From positions 62,001 to 126,000 of IMG/VR virus record IMGVR_UViG_3300028800_000061: a stretch of DNA of 64,000 nucleotides; one strand, 5' to 3'. Each line of letters starts with the position of its first letter. The stretch's first letter is position 1. A program made the position numbers and the translations under genes. The DNA is from a virus. Below, piece by piece: positions 52,654 through 61,027 of the stretch. The notes under the pieces are model-generated. The model made no database searches. It was not told where the DNA came from and was given only the letters and a program-made list of their open reading frames with translations.

Positions 52654-55121
52654 TTTGGGCTGCCATCATCCCCGCCACCCTTGTTGAGCTTGGCCCGGTT
52701 CATCGCCCCGTCCCACGGCCCGGTGTCCGTGCCCACAACACCGACCCATGCGAGGGTGCTTGTTTTGCCTGCCCGTTTGAGAGCGAGAGTCCGGTGCCAG
52801 CCGTCAGCGATCTCGTACTTCGCCTGGCCGGGTACTTTCACCAGCACGACCGGCGCGAGTTGCGTCCCGGCCCGGATGGATGCGGCGATCGCTTCTACTT
52901 TCGCCGGGTTGCGTGCACCGCCCGGGCGGCGGGCCATCTCGATCCGGGACAGTGCCACGGATACCGGCCCATGCCACCGTGCATCTTTGACCCACTCCAG
53001 CACGGCGGCCGGGTAGTGCCGTGCCAGGTACGCGTACACCTCATGTGTCAGATCGGCGTGGCTGGTCTGCGCCGCGATCTCTGCTGTGCTCTTGGTGCTC
53101 AGCATCGACCGGGCTACATCGCACACCTGATCGGCGGTCAAGCCCTTGCCCAGGTCCTCCTCGATGCTGGCGAGCAGTGCAGCGGGCAGATCTTGCGGCG
53201 CCCACCCGGTGACTGTGCCGCCTTTGCGCAGGTGATTGCGCAGCAGATCCAGTTCTCGCAGTTGCCCTTTCCTCGCGGAGGTTGGAGTGGCGTTCGCGGA
53301 GCCGACCGCACCGGAGCGCGCACCGGAGTGCGCCGGGGTGCCCCGGCCGGACTGGCTGACCGCGCCGCCGATTGCCCGCGGTGCCGGCTGCTGGGCGACC
53401 GTGGCGGGCCCCGCTGGTGGCGCCTGCTGCGGGGCGGTCGACGGGCCGCTTGTTCCTGCGATCTGCGCTGGATCCAGCGGTGCAGGTGTGGGCCGGGAGC
53501 CGGTGACCTGCGGTGCGGTCGGCGCACCAGCGAACGGGACGAAACCCTCGCGGACAGTCGCCCATCCAGGGTCGGAGGTGACAGGAAGGTTCCACGGGTC
53601 GCGGCCCAGCTCGACACGGGCCTCATCGACGGAGCACAATCCTGCGCTAATCTGCTCCACAAGAAGGGTTGTCAGAGTGGCGGCGTCTTCATCTTCTTCC
53701 AATCCTTCCCATTGCCACTCAAGGTCTTCCTGCCCGCACACATCTTGCAAGATCCTGTCGAATACCGCGGCCTTCAGCCACATTAGCAAGGGGACGGTTC
53801 CCTTGCGCTCCTGAATGTCCTGCCCGGCTTTCGCCATCTGGTTCGCCGCACCGACACTCTGGGTCGCGGAGACACGCGGTGAGATGCCCAGTTCCATGGG
53901 CATGACGGAGAACGCCATGCACACCTGGGTCATGATGATCTCATCGAACTGGTCGGCCAGGCTCGCGGGCTTCTGCGGGTCCACTTTCGACCCGCCTGGG
54001 AGAACAATGATTTTGTGCTTCCATGCTTGATCACCGGCAAGGGCATTCAGCGCGTCTTGAAGCTCCCGGATCTGCTGCGGGGTCATGTTCGTGTCACCCG
54101 GCGAAACGAACAGGCCAGGAATGGATCCCTCTTGGAAAAAGTTCAGCTGATACTGCTGCCGGTTCAACCCAGCCATGACCGGGATAATCGCCCGCTCAAT
54201 GGGCGCCTGACCGTACGGTGTCCACGTGCGGGCGGTGTACGGCAGGTACATCAGCTGATCGCCCCGGTACTCCGCGATGAGCCCGTCATCTGCGGTTTCC
54301 TCAACCAGCAGCGTCATCAGGTCCACACGCGGGACACCGTATTCGTATTGCTGATAGGCTGGGTTGGGCGGTGCTGGCACTCCGCCAAGCACATCCACCA
54401 GTGGCCGGATAAGTGTCCCGTCGATAAGATCTAGCGCGGCCACGTTTGATCCGAGCAGGCCCTTGTTCCGCACTTTCGACGGGTGCACGTACAGCGCCAG
54501 GGCGTCGGTAACGAACACTTCCTCAAGCAACGCGTCGAACCATGAGGAAAAATCGCCGTAGCGCGGATCGGGCTGGCGGAAGAACTTGACAGCCTGCGCC
54601 CTGCGCTCCGCGAAGTCGGCCATGCCGCTGTGCGAGCCCCGCAACGATTTCGCGGCGTCCCTTGTCAGGGCAATGTTCCACCCGACGCCACGCAACTCCG
54701 ATTTGCGCAATTCGATGCACGCACGGGCGACACTGTACAGGTCCGCGAGAGTCCGCAGAGTCTGGAAGTCGGCGAGCTTTCCAAGGCCTTCCGTGCCGGG
54801 CATGCCCATAGGCATGTCCCAGCCGATCGGGTACTGGAAGCGCCTTATCGGCGGCCTTTCCTCACCCGGTTCCGGAGTGTCAATCGGGACTGGCTCTATG
54901 GGGGCGAGCGGCCCGAACATGCCGGACAGGAATGTTCGCCAGTCTCGTGGCAGCCCGCCGTGCTGGCCGGCTGACCGGCCGGAGGTCCACTCGTTGTAAG
55001 AGGCAACGAGCGGGGACGGGCCCGGGCTGATCGACGGCGGTGTGACCGTGGCGAATCCGCCTGACCGGCCAGCGGCTGTCGCTTTCAGGGTGCGGGTGAT
55101 GGCGCGCAGGTCCGTGGGCAC
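52614..55121 (-). CDS. Portal protein with C-terminal ParB-like domain
   Basis: An 835-aa protein from GTG 55121. Residues about 100-530 form the siphovirus portal: LYSVARACIELRKSELRGVG, LALYVHPSKV, GLNRQQYQLNFFQEGSIPG, MPMELGISPRVSATQSVGAANQ. A Pro/Ala linker (530-600) leads to a helical part and a ParB/sulfiredoxin-like domain (about 730-805): SRIEMARRPGG, IADGWHRTLALKRAG. The end holds the slippery C CCA AAA. The portal forms the DNA channel at the capsid vertex. The extra ParB-like domain is unusual. Confidence 0.85.
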   Translation of the reverse strand: MPTDLRAITRTLKATAAGRSGGFATVTPPSISPGPSPLVASYNEWTSGRSAGQHGGLPRDWRTFLSGMFGPLAPIEPVPIDTPEPGEERPPIRRFQYPIGWDMPMGMPGTEGLGKLADFQTLRTLADLYSVARACIELRKSELRGVGWNIALTRDAAKSLRGSHSGMADFAERRAQAVKFFRQPDPRYGDFSSWFDALLEEVFVTDALALYVHPSKVRNKGLLGSNVAALDLIDGTLIRPLVDVLGGVPAPPNPAYQQYEYGVPRVDLMTLLVEETADDGLIAEYRGDQLMYLPYTARTWTPYGQAPIERAIIPVMAGLNRQQYQLNFFQEGSIPGLFVSPGDTNMTPQQIRELQDALNALAGDQAWKHKIIVLPGGSKVDPQKPASLADQFDEIIMTQVCMAFSVMPMELGISPRVSATQSVGAANQMAKAGQDIQERKGTVPLLMWLKAAVFDRILQDVCGQEDLEWQWEGLEEDEDAATLTTLLVEQISAGLCSVDEARVELGRDPWNLPVTSDPGWATVREGFVPFAGAPTAPQVTGSRPTPAPLDPAQIAGTSGPSTAPQQAPPAGPATVAQQPAPRAIGGAVSQSGRGTPAHSGARSGAVGSANATPTSARKGQLRELDLLRNHLRKGGTVTGWAPQDLPAALLASIEEDLGKGLTADQVCDVARSMLSTKSTAEIAAQTSHADLTHEVYAYLARHYPAAVLEWVKDARWHGPVSVALSRIEMARRPGGARNPAKVEAIAASIRAGTQLAPVVLVKVPGQAKYEIADGWHRTLALKRAGKTSTLAWVGVVGTDTGPWDGAMNRAKLNKGGGDDGSPKALTGPGGSGTGS
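52653..52659 (-). promoter_or_regulatory. Slippery heptamer C CCA AAA between portal and MuF
   Basis: Portal codons AGC CCA AAA GCC contain the same heptamer as the tail chaperone gene, in the same phase. Slipping back one base reads CCC AAA AGC CCT GAC, which is the MuF frame. The zero-frame portal ends 13 codons later at TAG (52614). Confidence 0.8.
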
Positions 55122-55175
55122 AGGTCACCCCCCGCCCCTGTGCGTGCGTTGTTGCTGGTTTCGCGGGCAGGGGAG

Positions 55176-55215
55176 CTGGCAGGGCCTGCCGGTCAGCGGC
55201 GGCGGGCCCTGCCAG
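55176..55215. terminator. Hairpin upstream of the portal gene
   Basis: CTGGCAGGGCC and GGCCCTGCCAG form an 11-bp stem in the gap between 55225 and 55121. No T-run. Possible partial terminator or processing site within the late transcript. Confidence 0.5.
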
Positions 55216-55224
55216 GTCGTCAGG

Positions 55225-55653
55225 TCAGAGCGAGAGCATCCAGGAGATGCCGTACACCGTGTTGGCCTGCGAGTCGGACGGTGATGTGATCGACACCGAG
55301 AACCCGGTCGCGGAGACGACAGTCACCGCCGGGCTCTTAGCGGCGACAGCTGAGGTGGTCGACGCGATGACCACGATTGGCACTGCGGGCAGTGTGGTGC
55401 CGAACGTGACCGCGACCAGTACGCCGGTCGCTGACGATGTGCCCGTGCCAGCGGTCAGGCTGCCCCTGGTGATCGTTGAGCCTGCCGCCACGACTGGGGA
55501 TGGCGGGGCTGAGCCCGCTCCCGCGCCCGCGGCCGCGGTGACAGTGGTTGAGTCCCATGGGGAGTAGCCCCACTCGGCGGCGGTCGTACTGGTCGCAACA
55601 AGGTACTGGCCTTGTGCGGGAACTCCGTAGGGGACGGCTACTGCGGTGCCCAT
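55225..55653 (-). CDS. Beta-rich structural protein, 142 aa
   Basis: Thr/Ala/Ser-rich beta protein (WGYSPWDSTTVTAAAGAGAG; SITSPSDSQANTVYGISWML). ATG 55653 follows GGAG. The style is that of phage fibre or decoration proteins. It precedes the portal gene; not assigned. Confidence 0.6.
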   Translation of the reverse strand: MGTAVAVPYGVPAQGQYLVATSTTAAEWGYSPWDSTTVTAAAGAGAGSAPPSPVVAAGSTITRGSLTAGTGTSSATGVLVAVTFGTTLPAVPIVVIASTTSAVAAKSPAVTVVSATGFSVSITSPSDSQANTVYGISWMLSL

Positions 55654-55748
55654 ATGACTCCTTCTGCCCGCGCGCTCGCGGGCGGGATGGTTGACCTGAT
55701 TTGGTGATCACAGTGGGCATGCAGGTGAGAGCGGTCGGCAGCCTGTGG

Positions 55749-55973
55749 CTACGCGGTAGCGAGGATGAGCCCGCCGAGGCACGTTTCGGCGTGGTGGCGG
55801 CGCTCGGCGAGCAGCTCGGTGAACTGGCGTTTGCTGTTGGCTGTGCGCTGCCATCCGCACCACCGCTGCCCCTCGTGGCAGAGCAGGACGAACGGCAGCC
55901 GGATCGGCGGGCCGGCGACTTGCCCGTCCGTAAGCGATGCCGGGCTGATAGTGATATCGGAAGGTGCCGTCAT
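55749..55973 (-). CDS. Hypothetical protein, 74 aa
   Basis: ATG 55973 overlaps the upstream stop (ATGA). Short alpha/beta protein with two Cys near CHEGQRWCGW. Not recognised. Confidence 0.55.
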   Translation of the reverse strand: MTAPSDITISPASLTDGQVAGPPIRLPFVLLCHEGQRWCGWQRTANSKRQFTELLAERRHHAETCLGGLILATA

Positions 55974-56245
55974 CGTGGCATCCCGCACCCGTCAGTGAAC
56001 TTGATTGTCGTGCCGTACTCGGGATGGCCGTGGACCGCATAGAAATCATCCCAGCAGGCCCACACCGAGTGGCTTTTGAACTGGGTGCACCACCGGAGGA
56101 CCACAGTGCCGTCCGAGAAGATGGCACCCTCGTAGTCGGGTGAGTGCCCGCTGTTGGTGATGCCCGCGGCCTCGTATTCGGGGGGCGGCTCGGGCCGGTA
56201 ACCGGCGAACGATCGCGGGTACGTGTATGTCCTGGTGTAGGTCAC
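55970..56245 (-). CDS. Hypothetical protein, 91 aa
   Basis: Tyr/Pro-rich N-terminus (YTRTYTYPRSFAGYRPEPPP) and Trp/Cys-containing end (LRWCTQFKSHSVWACWDDFY). GTG 56245 overlaps the upstream stop. Not recognised. Confidence 0.55.
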   Translation of the reverse strand: MTYTRTYTYPRSFAGYRPEPPPEYEAAGITNSGHSPDYEGAIFSDGTVVLRWCTQFKSHSVWACWDDFYAVHGHPEYGTTIKFTDGCGMPR

Positions 56246-56487
56246 GCTGTCTCTTCCGGTTCGGGTGGGAGGGCGTCGGGCCACATGAGGCCGTCTTGCG
56301 GCCACCGGCCGTCTGGCCAGAACTCGACGGCTGCGAGGGTGCCGTTCTGGTGGAATTCGATCCGGCGGATTCTGGGGCAGGCCCGGGCGTGCGCGGCGCC
56401 GCAGTGATCGCACCTGCTGGCCCGGTACTGGGCCCACATGGCGCGGATCTCATCGGGTGCATATGACTGCCCGGTATCAGCCGCCAC
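56242..56487 (-). CDS. Hypothetical protein with CxxC...C, 81 aa
   Basis: CDHCGAAHARAC is a likely metal site; the rest is Trp/Pro-rich. Starts at GTG 56487. First visible minus-strand gene at the head of the late operon, divergent from the 56538 gene. Confidence 0.55.
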   Translation of the reverse strand: MAADTGQSYAPDEIRAMWAQYRASRCDHCGAAHARACPRIRRIEFHQNGTLAAVEFWPDGRWPQDGLMWPDALPPEPEETA

Positions 56488-56501
56488 AACTTCAAATGGT
56501 G

Positions 56502-56530
56502 TTGACAGTGTCCGCCAGTTTCGGTAGGTT
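56502..56530 (+). promoter_or_regulatory. Promoter of the 56538 gene
   Basis: TTGACA (56502-56507), 17-base spacer, TAGGTT (56525-56530). Transcription would start about 56537, so ATG 56538 may be leaderless. The operator-like dyad at 56530-56550 overlaps the start. Confidence 0.65.
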
Positions 56531-56550
56531 TGTCCGTATGACTAGGACAA
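56530..56550. promoter_or_regulatory. Operator-like dyad TTGTCC-N9-GGACAA, copy 1
   Basis: TTGTCC at 56530-56535 and GGACAA at 56545-56550. Overlaps the -10 end and start region of the 56538 gene. Same dyad as copies at 60920, 61842 and 62752. Confidence 0.7.
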
Positions 56551-57005
56551 TGTTGGATATGAGGTCAGCGCTGGTCCCACTCACGCAACTCCGCGAGATC
56601 CAGGGCTGCGCCGGCTCTGGCGGCATGGTCCGCTCGGAGTGGCGTAACCAAAGCAGACTGCGGGCGGGGCAGCTTGTCCGCCGGGACGGCTGGTGGCAGG
56701 TCATCACCGGCATGAGCCTGGACAAGCTGGGCGGCGGCCACCGTGTCCAGTTGCTCAGCGCGGACGGCGAGCGGACCAGCGTCCGCCTGCTGCGCTGCGA
56801 CGGCCTTGAGGTCCGCACCGACACCCGCATCGACCGGGCGACCCTGCAGCTCGCTGAGCGCGGCACGGATACCCGTGGCGTCTTCCACCGCTCCCGCAGC
56901 CGGGAGCGCGCCCGGGCAGTCCGCATTGAACGGCGGCAGAAGCCCTGGCGGAACGGTCACAGGGAGCGCGATCCGGGTCCGTGGCTGTGGGATATGTCAG
57001 CCTGA
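56538..57005 (+). CDS. Hypothetical basic protein, 155 aa (regulator candidate)
   Basis: A basic, Arg-rich protein. MRSALVPLTQLREIQGCAGS and the following QLVRRDGWWQVITGMSLDKL suggest a small nucleic-acid-binding fold (an intein/HINT-like or KOW-like beta segment cannot be ruled out). Its own promoter overlaps the dyad operator, as expected of an autoregulated repressor, but there is no clear HTH. Confidence 0.5.
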   Translation: MTRTMLDMRSALVPLTQLREIQGCAGSGGMVRSEWRNQSRLRAGQLVRRDGWWQVITGMSLDKLGGGHRVQLLSADGERTSVRLLRCDGLEVRTDTRIDRATLQLAERGTDTRGVFHRSRSRERARAVRIERRQKPWRNGHRERDPGPWLWDMSA

Positions 57006-57053
57006 CATCCTGGGACTATTCCCCAGCCCCCGACCGCAGAGGAAACACGCTAA

Positions 57054-57371
57054 GTGACGTTCATCGAGTGCTCGTGGGATACGACTGTCAAGTCGACACT
57101 CCGCATCGATCTGAGCGATGCCCGGGATGTCATTGAGCAGTTGCCCGGCGGGGGATCCGGCAGCGTGGAGCGCAAAGCCATGCTGCTACGGGTGATCGAC
57201 AGGATGCTCACCCCCGGCACATTCATCGCTCCCAGCGATGTCCGGTTCGTCGCCCGAGCTATTGCTGACGCAAAGGATGCGATGATCGCGCACTTGCGCG
57301 ATCCCGGCCGCTACCGCAGTGAAGTAACTTTCGGCCCTCACGCCCTGGCCGCAGAACTGATCGAAGAGTAA
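57054..57371 (+). CDS. Hypothetical protein, 105 aa
   Basis: GTG 57054 follows GAGGAAA. Alpha/beta protein (LRIDLSDARDVIEQL; RVIDRMLTPGTF; RAIADAKDAMIAHLRDPG). Likely co-transcribed with the 56538 gene. Not recognised. Confidence 0.6.
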   Translation: MTFIECSWDTTVKSTLRIDLSDARDVIEQLPGGGSGSVERKAMLLRVIDRMLTPGTFIAPSDVRFVARAIADAKDAMIAHLRDPGRYRSEVTFGPHALAAELIEE

Positions 57372-57385
57372 CGCTCGCCGGGGAG

Positions 57386-57442
57386 CATGGAAGGCGCCAG
57401 CCTGAGTGGCCTGGATTTACCAGGCAGGCGGCGCCTTCCATG
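57386..57442. terminator. Inverted repeat after the 57054 gene
   Basis: CATGGAAGGCGCC and GGCGCCTTCCATG, a 13-bp perfect stem with a 31-base interval holding an inner CCTGG...CCAGG. Likely terminator for the short plus operon; no T-run. The following 57443-57589 holds no supported gene. Confidence 0.6.
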
Positions 57443-57589
57443 TTGCGGGGTCACGTGGCCGGGGACCTGGCAGAGATGGTCAAGTAAGGGGGAACCAGCC
57501 CTGCCAGTGTGCGAGCCCCCGGTTAAAACCTTGGTAGGAGATGGTGCGCCGGCTCGCACTGCCCACCCATATGTGCCGTTAATACCCGT

Positions 57590-57709
57590 TCAGTGGTGAT
57601 GTGTAAACACGGTGACCACCAGCAGGATGAACGTGATGGCCAGCCACAGCAACGCCAGCCACAGAAACCACGATCCCAGCCGGGACAAAATGCGGCCCAG
57701 ATCTCTCAC
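57590..57709 (-). CDS. 39-aa membrane peptide
   Basis: GTG 57709 overlaps the TGA of the 57963 gene. One strong membrane helix (FLWLALLWLAITFILLVVTV) and a His-rich end. Coupled to the gene upstream. Function unknown; small lysis-inhibition or exclusion peptides look similar. Confidence 0.55.
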   Translation of the reverse strand: MRDLGRILSRLGSWFLWLALLWLAITFILLVVTVFTHHH

Positions 57710-57963
57710 TGCTTCTCACCTGGCACAGGCGGCGGCACCCACCCCATCGCTTTCAGCGCTTTCTCAGTTGCCTTATCCACCACGACCCGGGATTGAACGC
57801 CGATGTCGAACGCGTCGAGCGGAAGCAGCGCCACCTTCAGTACCGGCACCTCATCCGCTGCGAGCGTCAACGACGCCTTCACCACGGTGCGCAACTCGAA
57901 ACCGTCCACCCGGATCACCGGGTGCGCGGCCTGGCCGGAGATCTCCACCTTGTGCGCGGGCAT
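57706..57963 (-). CDS. Hypothetical protein, 85 aa
   Basis: Beta-strand-rich N-terminus (HKVEISGQAAHPVIRVDGFE), then a helix. ATG 57963; coupled to the small membrane peptide by TGA/GTG overlap. Not recognised. Confidence 0.55.
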   Translation of the reverse strand: MPAHKVEISGQAAHPVIRVDGFELRTVVKASLTLAADEVPVLKVALLPLDAFDIGVQSRVVVDKATEKALKAMGWVPPPVPGEKQ

Positions 57964-57977
57964 CTCGTGCTGGGATA

Positions 57978-58238
57978 TCACGCTGGCGCAACCCACGGCT
58001 TGTCGACCGGGATGTGCGGGCGCAGCCCGCACCACTGCCCGTACGGCGCGCTGATCTCCTGCGGATCCAGCCGGGCCAGGGACCAGCCCGCCTGAAAGTA
58101 CGCCGAGGTGTCCTTGGTGAATTGCTCAAGATGCTCCGCGCTCTCCGGCTCGAACGCCGGGATCACCTTGACCACGGATCTCGTGATCGGATTGACGATC
58201 CGTGTCACGGGGGTACCGGGGATGAAATCGAGAAGCAC
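57978..58238 (-). CDS. Hypothetical protein, 86 aa
   Basis: GTG 58238 follows GAAAGGA. Alpha/beta protein (LLDFIPGTPVTRIVNPIT; SAEHLEQFTKDTSAYFQAG). Operon with the two genes downstream. Not recognised. Confidence 0.55.
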   Translation of the reverse strand: MLLDFIPGTPVTRIVNPITRSVVKVIPAFEPESAEHLEQFTKDTSAYFQAGWSLARLDPQEISAPYGQWCGLRPHIPVDKPWVAPA

Positions 58239-58273
58239 GCGCCAGTCCTTTCGTGGTGTAGGAAACCGGAGGG

Positions 58274-58594
58274 TCACGTGATGGTGAGGGTGCCGCCCTG
58301 CAGCACCGGTGTTTCCGGGGATGCCGAAATCTGGACCCAGATGTCGTACGTCCCTGTTGCGAGCGTCACAGTTCCGGCCGGACCGACAAGGCACTGCGCC
58401 AGGTAAATCCCAGGAGCTGTCGATGTGTCCCACACAGCGGTTTTCCAGTCGCCGCTGCCGGGCGGGGCCCACGCCGCCATGAACGCCATCTTCACCGTGT
58501 CTGATGTCGGGTCGATTGCCGCACCGGATTCGATTGCCTCAATCGGGACCTGGACGTACACAGTGGAGAGCACGGAGATAGTCACATTGGCCAC
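58274..58594 (-). CDS. Beta-rich protein, 106 aa
   Basis: GTG 58594 behind GGGGGG. Beta-rich; VKMAFMAAWAPPGSGDWKTA and GTYDIWVQISASPETP resemble small phage structural proteins that follow head or fibre genes. Not firmly assigned. Confidence 0.55.
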   Translation of the reverse strand: MANVTISVLSTVYVQVPIEAIESGAAIDPTSDTVKMAFMAAWAPPGSGDWKTAVWDTSTAPGIYLAQCLVGPAGTVTLATGTYDIWVQISASPETPVLQGGTLTIT

Positions 58595-58942
58595 GCCGCG
58601 CCCCCCTGCTGGTGCCTGGTTTAAGCGGGACGAGCGCAGGACGCGGTAGCTGATGTGCGGGACCACCGAAAGGACGCAGTCCCTCCCGTGACCTTGGCTC
58701 CCTGCTGGCCCATGCCCATGGCGCAGCTGGGTGGCTTTAACGCCCGTCCCGGGTTGTGGTGGGGGGTCTTGGCGGGGGGTCGTGTGGGCGTCGCCCGGCA
58801 CCAGATTTTGACGGCATAAGCCTGATGTGGTCGGCCCGAAGTGCAAAATTCAGGAAAGTTGCTCTAAGTAGCGAAATGGTTTGGCCGGTTACGGACAGTG
58901 GCCGGACACTGTGTGTAGTGGCCGGCCACTGTCCGTGATTGG
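58595..58942. other. Gene-free stretch with an inverted repeat
   Basis: No supported gene. It contains an IR of 14-bp arms CGGACAGTGGCCGG/CCGGCCACTGTCCG (58892-58905 with 58922-58935) just after the stop of the repeat protein on the minus strand, probably its terminator. Confidence 0.5.
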
Positions 58943-59557
58943 CTACTTGCCGTTGCGACGGTTGCGGCGTGCCGTTGCCGGCGTGGTGGCCGGAACGGTG
59001 GCCGGAACGGTCTCCGTGTCCGTGGCCGGAACGGTCTCCGTGTCCGTGGCAACGGTGGCCGGAACGGTCTCCGTGTCTCCGGCCGGAACGGTCTCCGTGT
59101 CGTTACCCTCGGACGGCCCTGTAGTGGACTCTGCGCTGTCCGGAACGGTCTCCGTGTCTCCGGCCGGAACGGTGGCCGGAACGGTCTCCGTGGCCACTAC
59201 AGTCACGGGCAGGGACTCTGCCATGCGGAGCGACTGATTGGCCGGCCGTCCGGCTGCGGCATTGGCGTGCTGGCGTTTGTCGCATGCGTTCTGCACACGG
59301 CAGTTTGGGCGGGTCTGAATGGCCTGGAACGGGAAGCCGCAATTGACACAGTGCGCGTATCCGGGCCGCAACGGCTGTCCGTTGCTGCCGGTCCGCAGGA
59401 TGGCGCTTCCGGTGAGCGCGTCCAATCCGGCCTGATTGGCGACGGGGTAGGTGAGTCCGGCTGCGGACAGTATGGCCATGGCGGCCGCTACCGCATCGGG
59501 GGTGGCATTGGCCTGTACAGCGCTGTCTGTGGCCGGGGGGCTAATGGTGTCGGTCAT
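58943..59557 (-). CDS. Zinc-binding protein with DTETVPA repeats
   Basis: A 204-aa protein. Residues about 69-97 hold CVNCGFPFQ...CRVQNACDKRQH, a likely zinc finger. The C-terminal 85 residues repeat TETVPA about six times with GD or TD spacers, then end in a basic RRNRRNGK. This is like a flexible stalk or multi-copy binding site. ATG 59557. Its function is unknown. Confidence 0.6.
   Translation of the reverse strand: MTDTISPPATDSAVQANATPDAVAAAMAILSAAGLTYPVANQAGLDALTGSAILRTGSNGQPLRPGYAHCVNCGFPFQAIQTRPNCRVQNACDKRQHANAAAGRPANQSLRMAESLPVTVVATETVPATVPAGDTETVPDSAESTTGPSEGNDTETVPAGDTETVPATVATDTETVPATDTETVPATVPATTPATARRNRRNGK
58980..59205 (-). repeat. Tandem repeat GGAACGGTCTCCGTGTC
   Basis: About six copies of a unit of roughly 18-24 bases built around GGAACGGTCTCCGTGTC on the plus strand, coding for DTETVPA. 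Copies are nearly identical, so copy number may vary by slippage. Confidence 0.8.
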
Positions 59558-59890
59558 TGTCCTGGTCTCCGATCGGTTGGGATTTGCTTACATTCACCAA
59601 CCTAGTGGAGTGCGGACGCCTGTCAACACGTTTCGACCATACCGTTATGGACCTGTTATAAATGGTTGACGGTTAGCGGATCGCCGTTCGCCTGTCAACA
59701 TGTTACGGAGCCTGTTACCGTACCGTTATGCGGTTACCGTGTGTGACATACTGTTGTCAATACCGGCCCAGCCATTGTTACCGCATCGTTACTGCTATAC
59801 CTGCTATGCGGAGCACTAGCAGCAGTGTGAGCCGCCCCGCCGTGGGCTCGCGGCTCGGACGAACCTCCTGCCCGAGCCCGCCCGCACATC
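59558..59890. promoter_or_regulatory. AT-richer control region with TTGACA boxes
   Basis: Minus-strand TTGACA occurs near 59617, 59694 and 59755, each with a plausible -10 (TAGGTT or TAACCG) 16-18 bases on. GTTACCG and CCGTTATG short repeats occur between them. GGTTGG...CCAACC (59577-59602) lies just upstream of the 59557 gene. No protein gene is supported. Confidence 0.5.
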
Positions 59891-60480
59891 CGATCATGAT
59901 TAGAATTTTTTTTTCTGTTCCGAACCCGCTCGGTCTCGGCTCGGCGGCTCACCCGGGCGAGATCGGAGCGCGATCCAGCTCCGCGACCCGAGCGGGCTCT
60001 CGAGGCGGCCCGCCGCCCTGGAGCGATCCTCCGAGCAGGCCGCGATACCGGGATCGGCCCTCCGAGCGTGATCGCCCGATCGGGAACGATCCTCAGGGCA
60101 GGCTCCCCGACCGAGACCAGCTCTCCCAGGCGGGCTCGCCGATCCCGGTCCGATCACCGAGCGGGATCGCGCTCCGATCGCGGACCTATCTCACGGCCGC
60201 CCGCGAGCGCGCACCCATTCATGATTAGAATTTCTTTTTCTGTTCTAACTCGGATCTGAGATCGCGCTCGGATCGCGGCCGAGTGCGACTGGGGTGCTCC
60301 ACTCGGCGGGCTCTGCGCGGTTCGCCGCAGTGTGCGATCGTGTCCAGATCGCGGGCCCGGGCAGATCGCGCTCAGATCGTGCTCAGGTGTGGCGGGTGAG
60401 CTGCGGCCGCGAGCGGGATCGTGTCCCGATCGGGGATCGTGCTCCGATCGGGGTTGCGGTGTGTGAGCGCGACCGCACAG
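59891..60480. repeat. GATC-dense noncoding island 1
   Basis: By eye there are about 23 GATC sites in 600 bases, where one or two would be expected at this composition. Many are spaced 11 bases apart in a degenerate unit GATCGCGCTCC/A. The island begins with and contains copies of TCATGATTAGAA (59894 and 60219), each followed by a T-run. No gene is supported. Confidence 0.7.
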
Positions 60481-60536
60481 GTGGTTCGTGCGGTCGCGCT
60501 CACATCCCCAGGGCTCGCATACCCAGGGAGCATGGT

Positions 60537-60725
60537 CTACCCCCAGGCGTTCCACTCCCGGGGGTAGATGGTGGAGGTGAACCCGCACCCGGGGGTACGG
60601 CAGGTGCACGGGGCGAACACGATGATCGGGTCGCGGCCGATGATGGTTGCCACGTGGGTATCGGGGTTGTGCTCGGCGGTGGGCCGGGTGCCGCCGGCCA
60701 GCGGGGTCACCTGCCCGCTTGCCAT
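60537..60725 (-). CDS. Hypothetical protein, 62 aa
   Basis: ATG 60725 overlaps the end of the membrane protein gene. APCTCRTPGCGF is a likely metal-binding loop. Not recognised. Confidence 0.5.
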   Translation of the reverse strand: MASGQVTPLAGGTRPTAEHNPDTHVATIIGRDPIIVFAPCTCRTPGCGFTSTIYPREWNAWG

Positions 60726-60895
60726 GACAGGCTCACCTGGTGGCCCTGGATGTACAGGTCGACGTAGGCGGTGTCGGTGCCCACCGCGATGTCGCGCCAT
60801 CCGTGAGCGTGGATCAGCTGGGTGCCCAGGAGCATAAGGGCGCCCAGGGCGAGCAGGCTTAGGGCGGCGGCGAGGGTAGCGCGGGTCTTTGGCAT
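60707..60895 (-). CDS. Small membrane protein, 62 aa
   Basis: ATG 60895 follows AGGAGG. Residues 1-25 form a signal anchor (ALSLLALGALMLLGTQLI), then a small polar domain. Transcribed from the promoter overlapping dyad copy 2. Confidence 0.6.
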   Translation of the reverse strand: MPKTRATLAAALSLLALGALMLLGTQLIHAHGWRDIAVGTDTAYVDLYIQGHQVSLSWQAGR

Positions 60896-60907
60896 GGGGT
60901 GCCTCCT

Positions 60908-60952
60908 GTAGCTGGTAGTTTGTCCTGGCGTGCAAGACAAACATACCAGCTA
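60908..60952. promoter_or_regulatory. Operator-like dyad, copy 2
   Basis: Core TTGTCC (60920-60925), 9 bases, AGACAA (60935-60940; one mismatch). The arms extend to GTAGCTGGTA...TACCAGCTAC, about 45 bases in total. TTGACA on the minus strand at 60966-60961 is the likely -35 for the 60895 gene. Confidence 0.65.
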
Positions 60953-61027
60953 CGCGCGCGTGTCAACACGTTTTGCGGGTGTTTTCTGCGAACGTTTCCG
61001 CAGCTCAGGCGGCGTCGCCGACTGTGG

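Noticed and set aside
58980-59205. CRISPR array
   Set aside because: The repeats are continuous, have no unique spacers and encode an in-frame DTETVPA repeat.
58881-59237. Plus-strand open frame of 118 codons
   Set aside because: It is the mirror of the repeated minus-strand gene; codon use and start signals favour the minus strand.
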